Source: Trileptium ribeirensis (Eukaryota > Nematoda > Enoplea > Enoplida > Thoracostomopsidae). From it: a stretch of DNA of 64,000 nucleotides. Below are positions 1 through 12,800 of the stretch, piece after piece (within the stretch, counting starts at the first letter, position 1; every line of letters begins with the position of its first letter). Location: positions 24,692-88,691 of the forward strand of contig JASANE010028637.1 of assembly GCA_030248225.1 (NCBI GenBank), written 5' to 3'. The notes under the pieces are model-generated. The model had not been told where the DNA came from. It did not search any database and saw nothing but the letters and a program-made list of their open reading frames with translations. The translations under genes were made by a program, and so were the position numbers.

Positions 1-529
1 GAATTTTGTGAGCAGTATTCAATGTCGACATCGAAATATTTTGTTTGAAGAACTGTATCACGCGGCACATTTCGTTGTTGTACACCGTAGTAATTGAATA
101 GAATAATGCTTAACAGAATTAACAAGGACATGGAAGAATTTTGTGAGCAGTATTCAATGTCGACATCGAAATATTTTGTTTGAAGAACTGTATCACGCGG
201 CACATTTCGTTGTTGTACACCGTAGTAATTGAATAGAATAATGCTTAACAGAATTAACAAGGACATGGAAGAATTTTGTGAGCAGTATTCAATGTCGACA
301 TCGAAATATTTTGTTTGAAGAACTGTATCACGCGGCACATTTCGTTGTTGTACACCGCAGTAATTGAATAGAATAATGCTTAACAGAATTAACAAGGACA
401 TGGAAGAATTTCGTGAGCAGTATTCAATGTCGACATCGAAATATTTTGTTTGAAGAACTGTATCACGCGGCACATTTCGTTGTTGTACACCGCAGTAATT
501 GAATAGAATAATGCTTAACAGAATTAACA
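1..529. repeat. 135-bp tandem array, 4 copies, cut by window edge
   Basis: The unit beginning GAATTTTGTGAGCAGTATTC recurs at 1, 136, 271 and 406, an exact 135-bp period with only a few substitutions. The last copy lacks its final bases and the array ends near 529. It probably continues to the left. It lies in the intron upstream of exon E1a. The open frame on the minus strand at 463-747 is incidental. Confidence 0.95.
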
Positions 530-759
530 CTCGATGTCGATAGTATAAATATATATAAGAATATATGTCTAAAGTTTTGATATTTTTGGTATGTAATACT
601 TCCGAAGAGATATAGATAAACCTGAAACAAAACGTACAGCTCTATATATTTTCTAAACTTTTCTATAGTTTTGCAAGCATTTTGCTGGCGCCAAGCCCAA
701 CTATACAGTAGAATGACATATATGTTGATACCTGTTCCTAAACACATAGAATTTTGTAG

Positions 760-858
760 TTAGTGCCACTGATATCTTCGCTATCGCCATGGACCACAAT
801 TCTGCCTCTTGGATTCGTGCTACTTATGTCCGGTGTGAAAGATGGATTTGACGACTTA
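760..858 (+). CDS. ATP8B: ATP8B exon E1a: alternative M1-M2 exon, version 1
   Basis: This exon is 99 nt, phase 0 at both ends, with acceptor ATTTTGTAG and donor GTGAGT. It encodes 33 residues, with [12 protein letters not shown] near the start and [10 protein letters not shown] at the end. In ATP8B proteins this segment covers the luminal end of M1, the short loop and M2, running into the actuator linker. It is 19/33 identical to exon E1b, has the same length and the same phase, and would splice equally well to E2. No other pump exon lies between the two, so I read them as alternatives. A second tandem gene copy is not excluded because the upstream exons are missing. Confidence 0.85.
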
Positions 859-3800
859 GTGAGTTGTAAAAATTTGCGATACACATTTGGGAACTCGGCG
901 AGAAGCAAAATTTATATAGCTAAAACTTTTCATTTCAGTGCTTTCTGCTACTGCTCGGTGTCAAGGATAGCGGAGTTTTGTAATACTATGCTGTGCTATT
1001 TTTGTTTAATCTATTTAAACGTTGTCCAAATTGTTGCTGCGATTTGATAAAGCAGGCCATTGGTTCTAACAGTGCTTTAACGGTACAGCTGCTTTTCCCA
1101 GTTACCAGATGATTACATTGCTTAATTAGAGCTAGCTACTTTCATGGCTTTAAAATCTAAGATCCATGTTGACTATTAAGCTGCGGTATTTATTTTGTAA
1201 ACGACTAACTGTTTGGTGCTGATTTTGGCAATTTATTTATATATGTTTTGTAAAGTGAAAACGATGTTATGTGCCGGATTTTTTTTAAATTTCTTTGCGG
1301 AAACAACCATTGTTTTCGTCTTAGCTAAACTACAGTTAAAGGAAAATGTCATTACAATGTCGCTAGGTTGGCCGATGTTACCTCCAGTAGACTAATGATA
1401 TCCGGATAGTATTTCATAGCCAATTATTATGCGTGACGTCCTGATATTGCATTTCGTGGCCAGGGGCAACATTTTACTGGTTTATATAGTAAACCCGTGA
1501 AGCGAGCATTTAGAAACAAATATGGTTTTCTATGGCCTTTTGGGAAGACGTGATGTTGTTGGATTAACATATTGTAACTTTAGGCGGTCGATTTTAATGT
1601 TTACTATATTTGCCGTATGCCAAGGCGACGGAGGCGTTTCATTTGATCGTCTCGGGGTACCGGTTTGTTGGAAATCAAAACTACATAAGCACAGATTTTT
1701 TCATCTTTTCACCGTAGACAAATTTATGATACGGTGTTTCTAGTTGCAGTCATAATGTATTTCCATACAGATCTGCACTCCCTAATTAACCGACGTTTTA
1801 TTTTTAGGGAATTATTAATTTGAGCTGAATTCTAACCGAAAAATTCACCGAGATTTTGCATTTTCTGAACTTAACAGGCTGTTGAGACTCACAGATTTTG
1901 ATTTTTTTTATTATATATATATATCGATATTTCAGAATTCTACTTTTGGTGTTGCAGCTTATAATATGAATTAGTTGAAATAAAAACATCCGCCATGTAG
2001 CCGTGTATAAATGTGCTCATGATATTTATCTCATCATTGCTTGACGTGTTTTTGTGAGCATACTGGTCCTATTTTGGTATTTTAACCGATTTCTCTTTGA
2101 GTCAAAATATCTTGCAAACCACAAACGAATCCGCCGTGTATAATTGTGCTCATGATATTTATCTCATCATAGCCTGCCGTGTTTTTGTGAACACACTGGT
2201 CCTATTTTGGTATTTTTAGCGATTTCTCTTTGAGTTAAAATATCTTACGATCCATAAAAAAATCCGCCGTGTAGCCGTGTATACATGTGCTCATGATATT
2301 TATCTCATCATAGCCTGACGTGTTTTTGTGAACACTGATCCTATTTTGGTATTTTTAACGATTTCTCTTTGAGTTAAAATATCTTGCGATACACAAAAAA
2401 CTTGATAATATGCCACAAGACGTTTTGGTATTTACGATACATAAGATCAAAATCAGTTAATTATTGCAGTGAATGTTTTTTTACAATTCCTGTAGCTCTA
2501 CGAATCTTCCTTAATGGATATTCCTTAGAATAATTGTGAGATGCTGCGCCAGAACACTCAGTCTCTGCTATGTCGAACGATCGAATATAAAGCACTGAAC
2601 ATATGAATGTTTTTAACAGATGAACAATAATTCTAATAATTCAGAACATATACTGAGGATAAACGTTTCTAAAACCCATCCGCTATATAACTATGGCTAT
2701 GGTAACGTGACAGCATACGCCATGTTTATATATAAAAGTACTGACTGTTATAGCAGCTTGTCATAATTGGAGTACAACACTTAAAAAGTGCAACTTAATC
2801 AGTTTTCCCTTTAATCCGGAGCAACAGAATTTCCAATGCTTCTGTCCAATAACTTATACACCATATGCTTACTAAAACACTGCGATAGGAAACACAGTGA
2901 CATTGGCTTATTCTTAATACGCTGGTACATTCACTGTCTCCCTTCCTGAGGAAGTCGACTGGATTTAGACATCCGCATCAAAACTACTTCTAATTTTAAC
3001 TATTATACGCGCTCTTTTTTCGCAGCAGTCAGACAAATTTTACGCATGGATACATAGTGGAAAATATTTCGTCGTTCTGGTATATTGTTAAAACCGGAAA
3101 CGTATCATGCCGGTCGAATAAAACAACGATCGATTTTTAGCTTAAATAAACACTTTCCAATTTTACTTAATGAAAATACTATCACTATACTAAAATGTAT
3201 TGAGACGGGTTTTCAGCATATTTCTTACACCATTTATTTTTATTACTTATAGACTGGCAATACATGTTTCGTTTAAAAGTAACGGGGCTGGCTCCACTTA
3301 CTCAGTGATGTCCGTTAACCTGAATACGAAGTTTACTGAGTAAATTTCAACATAAGCTAAACTATTGTCAAGGTATATATGACGGTGTTAAAGTTTGTCT
3401 TCCTTTGGGTTTAAACAGTAGAATTGACTTTCTAGTCCATTATTTGACGTGTTATTAGAGTAAATGGTAAATGCCATAGACACCCTGTGTGAGGCTGGGA
3501 GCCTCTTTCAAGGAATTTTGAGACGGGGTAACGACCATCTTTGTGCGAAGCAGTGCAATATGGAGTGTAGGGGCAACGGCTGTTTAGAGTGTGGGTTGCG
3601 ACAGCTATTTGAATTTTTTCAAAAATTTTCATTTAAAGAAAATATCTGATTATCCATATTCAGTATTACCTTCTCAGGAACAAAAAAGTAGAGTTTTGCG
3701 TTGCAGCAATTAACCTTAAATTACAACTTCGCAGCAACTCGTGGTTCTGAGCTTAACTACGTGCAGTATTTTGTTCGAGGGGGGGTTCGCTGCTCACAAT

Positions 3801-6800
3801 CATGAGGTTAAAAGAGAACCTGTCTTATGTGAATGGAAATTTGATTTCAGTCGATTCATCGGTTCTCCAATTAACTAAATTTCAAATCAATACTTAATTA
3901 ATATTTTAATTATTTTGACTGAACAGGTCATACACAAAGCTAAATCGCATCACAACGAAAAACCATTATAACATAAATCGCTGATCCTACTATTCGTTTG
4001 ATCTTTGACTGTGCAGCCGCGTTAGCATTTGACAAAACATTGGCTGAAATAAAAACCTACGTACAGCATAGTTTCGAGTTATAATTCCAATTCAGTGATA
4101 GCTGGTTCTCGGATGACATCAGGTTCATATTTTTTAATCCGATACGGTCTCATATATATACTATACTATCAATATTCACGACTGCTTGTTTTTGCGTACC
4201 CAACACATCTTTAAGAGCTTATTGAAATTAATGTTTATTCCAATCTACCCTGTTGCCACTTCTGTTACTAACAAAGGTAATAACGAAGGCGTGTACTTGT
4301 ATTCTAACATTGAGGCTGCGGCCCCTCTTCATATGCACTATCATTGGGTTTAGTTGTCTTTTCGTATAGAATTTGTCTGTATAGTCTTTAATATGATGAT
4401 AGGTTTGCCACACAGATATTGTGTACGATAAATCTTTGTTAAAATTGTTACAAGAAATGTGATCTTTTTGTATTTGCAGTAAATAATTGTCGCCGCAACC
4501 TCTTTGCTAAACTCTGGATAACAATGAAATATTTATTTTTGCCGTTAAAATTTGCGATACCTTCTCACGAGTCTCAAACGACAGTATCCCTGGGCCAAGT
4601 GAAATGAGTTGTTGGGTTACAGTAAGATAATAAAATCAAACTCTTCCGTCTTAGCACTCATTGTAATAGATCCAGCTAATAATATGCACCTAATATCGGT
4701 ATCTGGTAGCGTTGTTACTCACAGGGAATTCTAATATTCATACATGGCTTTTGAGTGTGCCTGAAGCATGCATTGTGCTGCCGTAGCATTCCAGTTGTCC
4801 TGCCTATAAATAAAATACGGTAGCGAATTTTGAATTTTCAGTTGATTCAATGTATATTAACCTCAGCTGTGTTTCGGTCGACTACATCTATATAATGTGA
4901 TTTTAATTTAGCTTACTAATACTGCATGGACATAATATTTTCCATTTGCATGTACTAACTAACACACGATAGTATTGATATTTTTTTATTTAAATACTTC
5001 GAAGCTTTGTTTTTGTCTTTATGCTTAACCTATAATTGACAGTCGTTGCGTGACGACCAACATTGGCCAGACACCCTACTTGTCTATCTCATTCGTCAGT
5101 GTCGAGCAAAAACTTACCAGCTTTTACAGAGCCGATAGACCGTGTCGTAATCGAAGAACTGAATAATTGATAACAAACATTGAATTGTATAGAGTTAAAA
5201 TTATTTACATGACAAACCTCTTTTTTCAATGGTAGACGATGTTATGTTTACATGACGTATGCGGGAAACAGCTTAATGTAAATATATGTGTATGTATATA
5301 TGTTAAAAGGTGCTAAATAAAAACTAAATAGAGTTAAAAGATGTATTGATGAATTTATAAACATGTATGATCGATCTGGTGCATGGCTAATATAAAGCAC
5401 AAACAGGCAATAAATTCGAGCTTCAGTTGTTGATTATTTGTGAAATATTGTGGCATGATGCTGCTATTGGTTATGAAGCGTTGGCATGTGCACGCTGGGT
5501 GACGATGTTAATTGATTGTGTGTTATGTGCATATGCATGTCAATTAAAAAACTGAATAACTAATCTAATCACATGTAGTGTTTTATACATACACGGAAAT
5601 GTGGGAGAGCCAGAGGTCCAAGAATTGGTATAAATAAAGTTATGGCAAGCTGGTAAAGTTTTTTTCAAAATGGTGAGGACATTATTTGGAGCTTTGCGGT
5701 AATATGCTCCCAAGACCGAAAATGTATATCTTAACTGCTATAACGATGATTTTTTTTACCATTCGAATCAGCTCGGCGAGCTGGTTCATAAAATGTCCAT
5801 TTCAACCACCTTTTAATTTTTTTTATTTTTTACTCAGGGTTAAATTTGTATAGTCATCCTTTATTAAAATTTATGGGTTCCGATTTGACTTCAATGTCTT
5901 GTGTTATTTCACCGCCACAGCTATATATATATATTTCTATGTATATAATAATAACGGGGCCGTTAACTTTGCAATAAATTACAATTATTGATAATCACGT
6001 TTTTGTTGATACTACCTATTACAGCTCATTCCTGTAATTTCATCTTTGACTCCATGGACAACAATTATTCCGTTGGCAGGAGTGATTTCATTAAGCGCAC
6101 TTAAGGATTTGATGGACGATATTGTAAGTCTTGTGTCAGAGTGCGCTATATTATGTGCGTGTGTTTGGTACACAGCTTTTGGTTTCCTCGCCACCACGCT
6201 TCTATATGTAGCTTGTGTCAATTGACTAAATGTACCGGTGGAGTATACCTGCATGTAGGAAGAGGGGAATATCCCTGAGGCGTCGGATCCTCCTCGACAG
6301 GTTCCACGACCCCACCTCCCTGAGTTTCCGTCCTCGCTACGCGAAGGCGCGCGAACAATATCAGCAATAATTGATTTAATCGAAGAAAATTGCCATAAAT
6401 TTGGAAACATTTTGAGTACCGAAAAATTTTGGAAGATTTATACACCGAACCGCTGATCCCGCCTAGGACCTCGAACCTCATACATATTAGGTGTGAATCC
6501 ATTTCAGTTGCATTAGATATTAGATCTAGCGTCATGCTTGATAGTAATGGCCCTTACTTTTTTTTAAATTTACGAGAACATTTGTACATAATATGAACTT
6601 TTACCGCAAGTAATTTCTTAAAATTTTGTTGAAATATTATCAGCAAGATTGTTCTCGGCACGCATTGCCGTTCGATTGTTCTGTAGATATATATGTCTTC
6701 TGTATAAATATTTTGTGGTGTGGCTTTTCGGTGCTCATTTTGTTCTACTATGTCACTTTGTGCTCATCTATATTTATTGTGGCTTGCAATCTCATCTATA

Positions 6801-9800
6801 TTTATTGTCGCTTGCAATAATCGGTAATCAACAGTGTAACAGGAGTTTCCTCTTTTACGTTTACTAAATACTAAGGTAAGTGAAATGTTCAGATTGCTTG
6901 TTTACACAGTCAGCCAGCACAAGATTTATTACCTAGCTACTGCGTTTACGTACTCAGCTTGATGCTTTGTTTTTGCAGCAATCTGTCAAAGTATTATTTG
7001 TAAGTAATACAACGTTGTTATTTCAAATCTCATCATTTTTTGATGGCAAAATACTACTAACATAATCGAGCTAGATTTAAACTTTTGTAGAAAATAGCTT
7101 CGTTTTCAAAAATGAGGCAGTGCCATCCTCTTGGTTTTCACGAGACGAAAAACTTGCAAGTCCTTTGACGAACAAGAAAAATACTGCAAAATTATGACTT
7201 TAGGTGGTTTCTTCGCGGGTGTGTACGTAACAAGCATTTTAATAAACTTTTAGTATATACTATATGCAGCTGCTGTGAAAACCAATAAGCTCGCTGTTTG
7301 CGTCATACAAGATAATGAAGGTTCTAGATCTTATTATAGCCGTATAATTAATAGAGGCGAGAATGAGACAAATTTTCGAAATCTACCTTTGGCTCTTCAT
7401 CAGTCATGTCCGCCACGATTGTTTCAATGGAAAGCCAGGCTCGGCTCTTGAGATCAGAATAGTAATATTTTGCGATACAATAATCTAGCAAACCAACAAA
7501 CGAACTATATATATATAGTTACTTTTAAAGCTTCCAACAACCGAGTTAAAGTTATTTCGACTGTTGTTGCTGTGCGGACTATTGTACTATGCATCAGTTA
7601 CAATTATTTTCGCTGTTTTAGAAAACAGCTTTTAAGAGCGGACCACAGCTTTTGCAACCACACTAGGTTGGACTTGGCTCTCATAGACAGTGCTTAGGCT
7701 TGGCTCGGCTCTTCAGACATGTTCCTGGTCGGCTATAGAGCCGAACAGGGTCTATCCTAGAGCATAAATTGCCACTATTAATTAGTTAAATCTTATCGAC
7801 GTTGCAGTACTTAGCCTTTTACTGTGTGTTTCATTATAAATAACTTCATTTTTTGTTGCGTCTTTCAATTTCGTAAGAAAAGTTTTTTAAGATTACCATG
7901 CCAATAGAAACATATTATACATCGATCATTTAAAGACAACTACGTTTGTATATTACTTTTATATATATATATATGTATTTTTTGGTAAACAAATAAAACG
8001 ACAGAAACGTATTGTACGTTTGAGATTTGGTCCTCGAGGGGACGTACATACTGCGTAAAATAAGTTTAATACGTTTCAGCAAAGCAACTGAAGTATTATG
8101 ACTCAATTTGTATTTAATAAATAACTAGTACTGTGGCGGGGATCAGGAAAAGAGGTCATGGAACATTTTAATTCTTTTGGAGTGTAGTCATTGACTGATT
8201 AAGCAGACTGGGGCTGGAGGGCGGTCGCCTCGTACAGAGTGAATACAGATATGCCACACTAACGTGAAACATGTGGAAGGCAATTAAAAAAACTACTGAA
8301 ATAGTGTCCAATAAATTTCTGTAACAAACCGCCTCTCTTGTGCCGGAGAAATGTTAGAAAAACCTCCTACCACCTGTAATTTATGGATCCGCCACTGAGG
8401 CTGGTGTATCGGTTGCGATAATCCAGAGGTGTGCGCGTGCAAAAATTTTTTAGCAAACGGGTAACCGCGAAACTTGGAGGCTTGTCCACAACGTCCATAC
8501 CCGCGGGCTCGGAGAACTTTTTCAGGCCCGCGGCGCCAGTAAAGATTCAACCCATATCGGGATTCTTGGATGTCCATCATTGTCTATTTTAAACTGGTCT
8601 TGTATTCTCTGCCATTAGCATCCCGTGCCCCGGCTACACGAAGAAGAAACCGAACCCACTTTAATCACTCACCCCCTACCGCCCAACTAGCATCCATATA
8701 CGAATGGTTTTCCGCTTAAGTATATTTTGAAGTTGGCCAGAGAGCTGATTCGATAAGTTGCTTAGTTTTGGACTAATGCCCGTTAAAACGTATCCTTTTG
8801 TATGGCGGCCACTGAACGAAACGAATTCATCAATGCTTCGAGCGGCGCTCAGAAACGGGATCAATTTAGTCATTTCTATTATATAGGGCCACTTCCTAAT
8901 AAAGGAAACAACAAAGTGGCCACTAAAGGGAACAACCTGGTATATAATTGCGACAGCGGTAGCTGAGCAGAACATCTATCGAGGTGTCAGGACATGGATT
9001 ACTAAACGGATTCATCGGGGTTTGATGCCGCTAACCAGACGGAACCACCTAGTCATATCGCCAACAGTGCTGACTGGTGTACTTTCAGGATTATATGCAT
9101 ACGGGTACTAGCTACCCACCGGCTCAAGAATCGTGCCCATACCCGGCCCGAGTCAAGTTCTACACCAGTTGTGGACAGGGCCGGGAACTTGGCATGATCC
9201 CTGAAGTTTACAGTTACACTTTAAATTAATTTGGATACATAACAGTATGTCGCCAAGTCTTGTGAGTATAGTAGCTAATTATGTCGCTCAACTACTACGC
9301 AATAACTCTATTAAGATATTGACTTCTGAACGGATTGACTTCGACTTTTCCAGGTTTTATTAAAATCGACAAACACAATTTCAATTTTATTTTAATCGAC
9401 TCTCGTTCGTTTGTGAATGAAAGCTCAGTTTTGTATCTGGTTTATTTGCTTTCTTACTTAGTTGGATTTCTTTGATTTTAGTTGTATCTCCAGTATTACT
9501 GAATTTTATTTGTCCGGTTCCTATATGGTGGGATTCGACGCTGTTTTGTTTTGCGACTATCTTCCTGTGTCAGTATTTAGCTCTGTTTATATATCATACG
9601 AGAAAACATTTGCATGAAAACACGATTCAATAGTTTTAATGGTATATATGGAATTGGTCATAATGGTGGCTTAATGACTGTGACAGGAAACCGTTAAGTA
9701 CTCTACTCCTGACGGGTCCGTTGGATTAGGAATACATGATAAAAATATAGCTTTCAACAAGAGCTACTTTAATTATAGAATAGTTTTTGATTTGTGTCGT

Positions 9801-12800
9801 TATTATATAGGTAGCAGATTCATAGGGTGTTCATTATCGTTTGACATTAAGTGGATCATCATGTTAAACAAATAATCATGTTGGTTCAATCAAATTTGTG
9901 CATCGGATACTGCGCCTGTCAATCGGCAGTCCTGCAGAGAAAGCCTCTACATCAGCTCAATAGAAGTAAGCATGCTATGCCTTTAGTTTAAGCTCTGTAT
10001 TTTATGTAAAAAGTAGACTACTCATAAGACTAAGTCCTCGGGCTGTCACGAACACAATCACACCCCTAAGATTCAATTTTTTATAAACAATAATTAGTCA
10101 TGGTGGGTTAGTGTAGACGTTTTCTCTACATGTGTGCTTACCGTAGAATCTACATGTAATTAGCAACAGTGTAATGGTTGCATTTGCAAAGGTATTATCA
10201 TAGTGGCTTTGATCATCGGTAGATGCAGACGCTGCTATCGTACTATTACTGATGGGTGCATGGTCTTATGGTTTCCCACCAATAACTGAAAACCCAAGCG
10301 GTATGCCACCATAACTGAAAACCTAAGCGGTATCCCAGCCATAACTGAAAATCAAAGTCGTATAAGTGTTACTATATTTTCTATTTTAGTGCTTCTAGTA
10401 CTGGTGAGAATTTCCTCTCCTAGAGCCTAGCCAGATACCAACATCTGTGTTTTAGAGCCGAGTCAACTGCTTTTTTTCTTAAACAACAAACATCACAACA
10501 ACTGATGTATAGTACAATAAACTGCCAACAGGAAGCACATTTTCTCTGTTCGGCTATTAAAAGCTCCAAAAGCACTGTATTATGACTCTTTTGTTGCTTT
10601 GTATATGTTCTTTCTAATATCAGGAATCGAACTTTTTATTGCGAAGAGGCTTTAAGATCAGAGCTGAACCTGGCTCGTCATTGTGGGAAGTGAGCCTGTT
10701 TATCACCGAGAGGCCAGCCTGCTTAACATCCAGGGTCGAGTCGTTACTTGAAATCCTGGATTTTCAATATCTCTAGTTTGTATAATTCCGAAATATATAC
10801 TTCAGTTAGTGTTTTGCGATGCATATTGTATTAGTTTAACATTGGTCGTTCTTCTTAGTTAATGAGTAGCTCCACCAAAGTAACTGCCCACTAAGCTTGT
10901 AGTTGACGCAGGCACTGCAAAAAACATTTTCCGGTTGCGTTGACTTTTTAGCTATTCTTTGCTATGCTTTTATTCGATATAACCAGTAGTTTAGCGCAGG
11001 ATTTTAAGACACTTATCGTTTTGATTATGTGTCCTTGTTTCTCTTTTTTTATCCTGATGCACGACGCCGCTTGCGCACATGTTCACATGTATATTGTTGT
11101 TTCTTATTTACATTATTTGATCATTAGAATTAAAGTTTTTTTGCTATTTGACATTATTTAGTATATTCCAGCCATCCACTTAGTGTGTAAGTCCTGATAC
11201 CTTTTTGTTTGTTCCATTACTTAGCAATAGTAGAGGATGTATTAGTTTTTACGCTTTGGATTGAATTTGTTTTTGATTTGATACTTTGTCATCGTTCGCA
11301 AAATTAAAATTTCTATGCTCAACATTTTAATGAACAAATTTTGTGACATCTGAGTTTTAACCTATACCTATTACAATATTATAAAACTTTGTGTAATATA
11401 TACATTCGTATTACAAGTATAGGTTTTACAAAAATTGTAGCGCAAAGTACATAATATTTTGTTGTAAACTAAGTGAACTGTCCAAAATTATGTTCTAAAT
11501 TTTAATCTACGCAACTTTCAATAATATAAACTTGAGGCTTATCATGCATCCACGGTATTGCGAAGCATTTTCGTACTATAATAATATTCTGGTTGTAATA
11601 CCGCTATGAATTATATATATATACGCTTTGCACAGATACGTAATGTGTAGCATTGGCCAAATATGTTCTACAGAAATTGTACGACGTATTATAATCTTTG
11701 ATAACTTTCATATCCTGTCCTACAAGCTTATTAAAATGGCTATAGGTCATATGAAATACACAGAACACTGCACAAAATGGATTTGTGGTAATATAATGCA
11801 AGTTTTAGCCATGGTTCACATACTGAAATATTCTAGTACGGCACATTATGCTCAGTGGCTGATTATACGTCATTATGTATTTTTGTATAATACCAAATGT
11901 CAAAATTTGGGTCAAACCAGTCTCGGTACCAGACTTTTAGTTGTACGAACACCAATGAATATATAATAGAACAATAATAATTCATTGTTGTATTTCACAA
12001 TTTTAATGAAAGGATTTCACAAGAATTATTTGTTGTATGAAACATACGTATTCATATTTGTATTTAAGTGAGCTCATATATCAGGACATAGTATTATACA
12101 ACGCACTTAAAGAATATTGGATAACTGAATTTGTAAATGTACCGCAACAAATGAAGTTGTTGACCTAACCTGTATTATATTTATAAACTTGTGAACATTT
12201 GAAATTGAAACACACTTTTAAATATTGCACGCCAGAAAAATAATGAAATGTCCTGTTTGTACCATAAAGGCACAGGCGGAACGGTATTAAAAAGCGCTTT
12301 GGCTGAAAAATGGTTAAATTACTAAATTAGCATTATATAAGATGTTATGTATTGTAAGTATTTTTAAATTCGAAAATTTTATTTAACTATAGCAACATTT
12401 AACAATCTGCTACTTTTCAGCAGTATTTTATTAAAAGCGAGTCTTGGTTGGAATATCTGACTAAAATATTAATATATATAAATTTTAGCAACGGCATCGG
12501 AGCGACCGTCAGGTAAACAATCGAAAGTCGTACGTTGTGCGCGGCGGAAAATTAGTCGAAGAAAAATGGCAACACGTTAAAGTTGGCGATGTGATTCGAA
12601 TGGAAAACGATCATTTTGTTGCGGTAAGGATCAATTTTCTATGGTTATCATTGCGGCACTCGTGTGCTATATACCTCTACAGTAATCAACGATGAATAAT
12701 GTATATATTTAGAAGAAAGAACAGTCTAGAGAGGTAGCTCGGGAAACGGCAACCCCCACTTAGTTTTAGGCTTAGTGTAAGCCTAATAAAAATATGAAAC

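Noticed and set aside
8140..9200. Horizontally acquired segment because of higher GC
   Set aside because: No gene, no ends and no flanking repeats could be found; a decayed transposon is the simpler reading.
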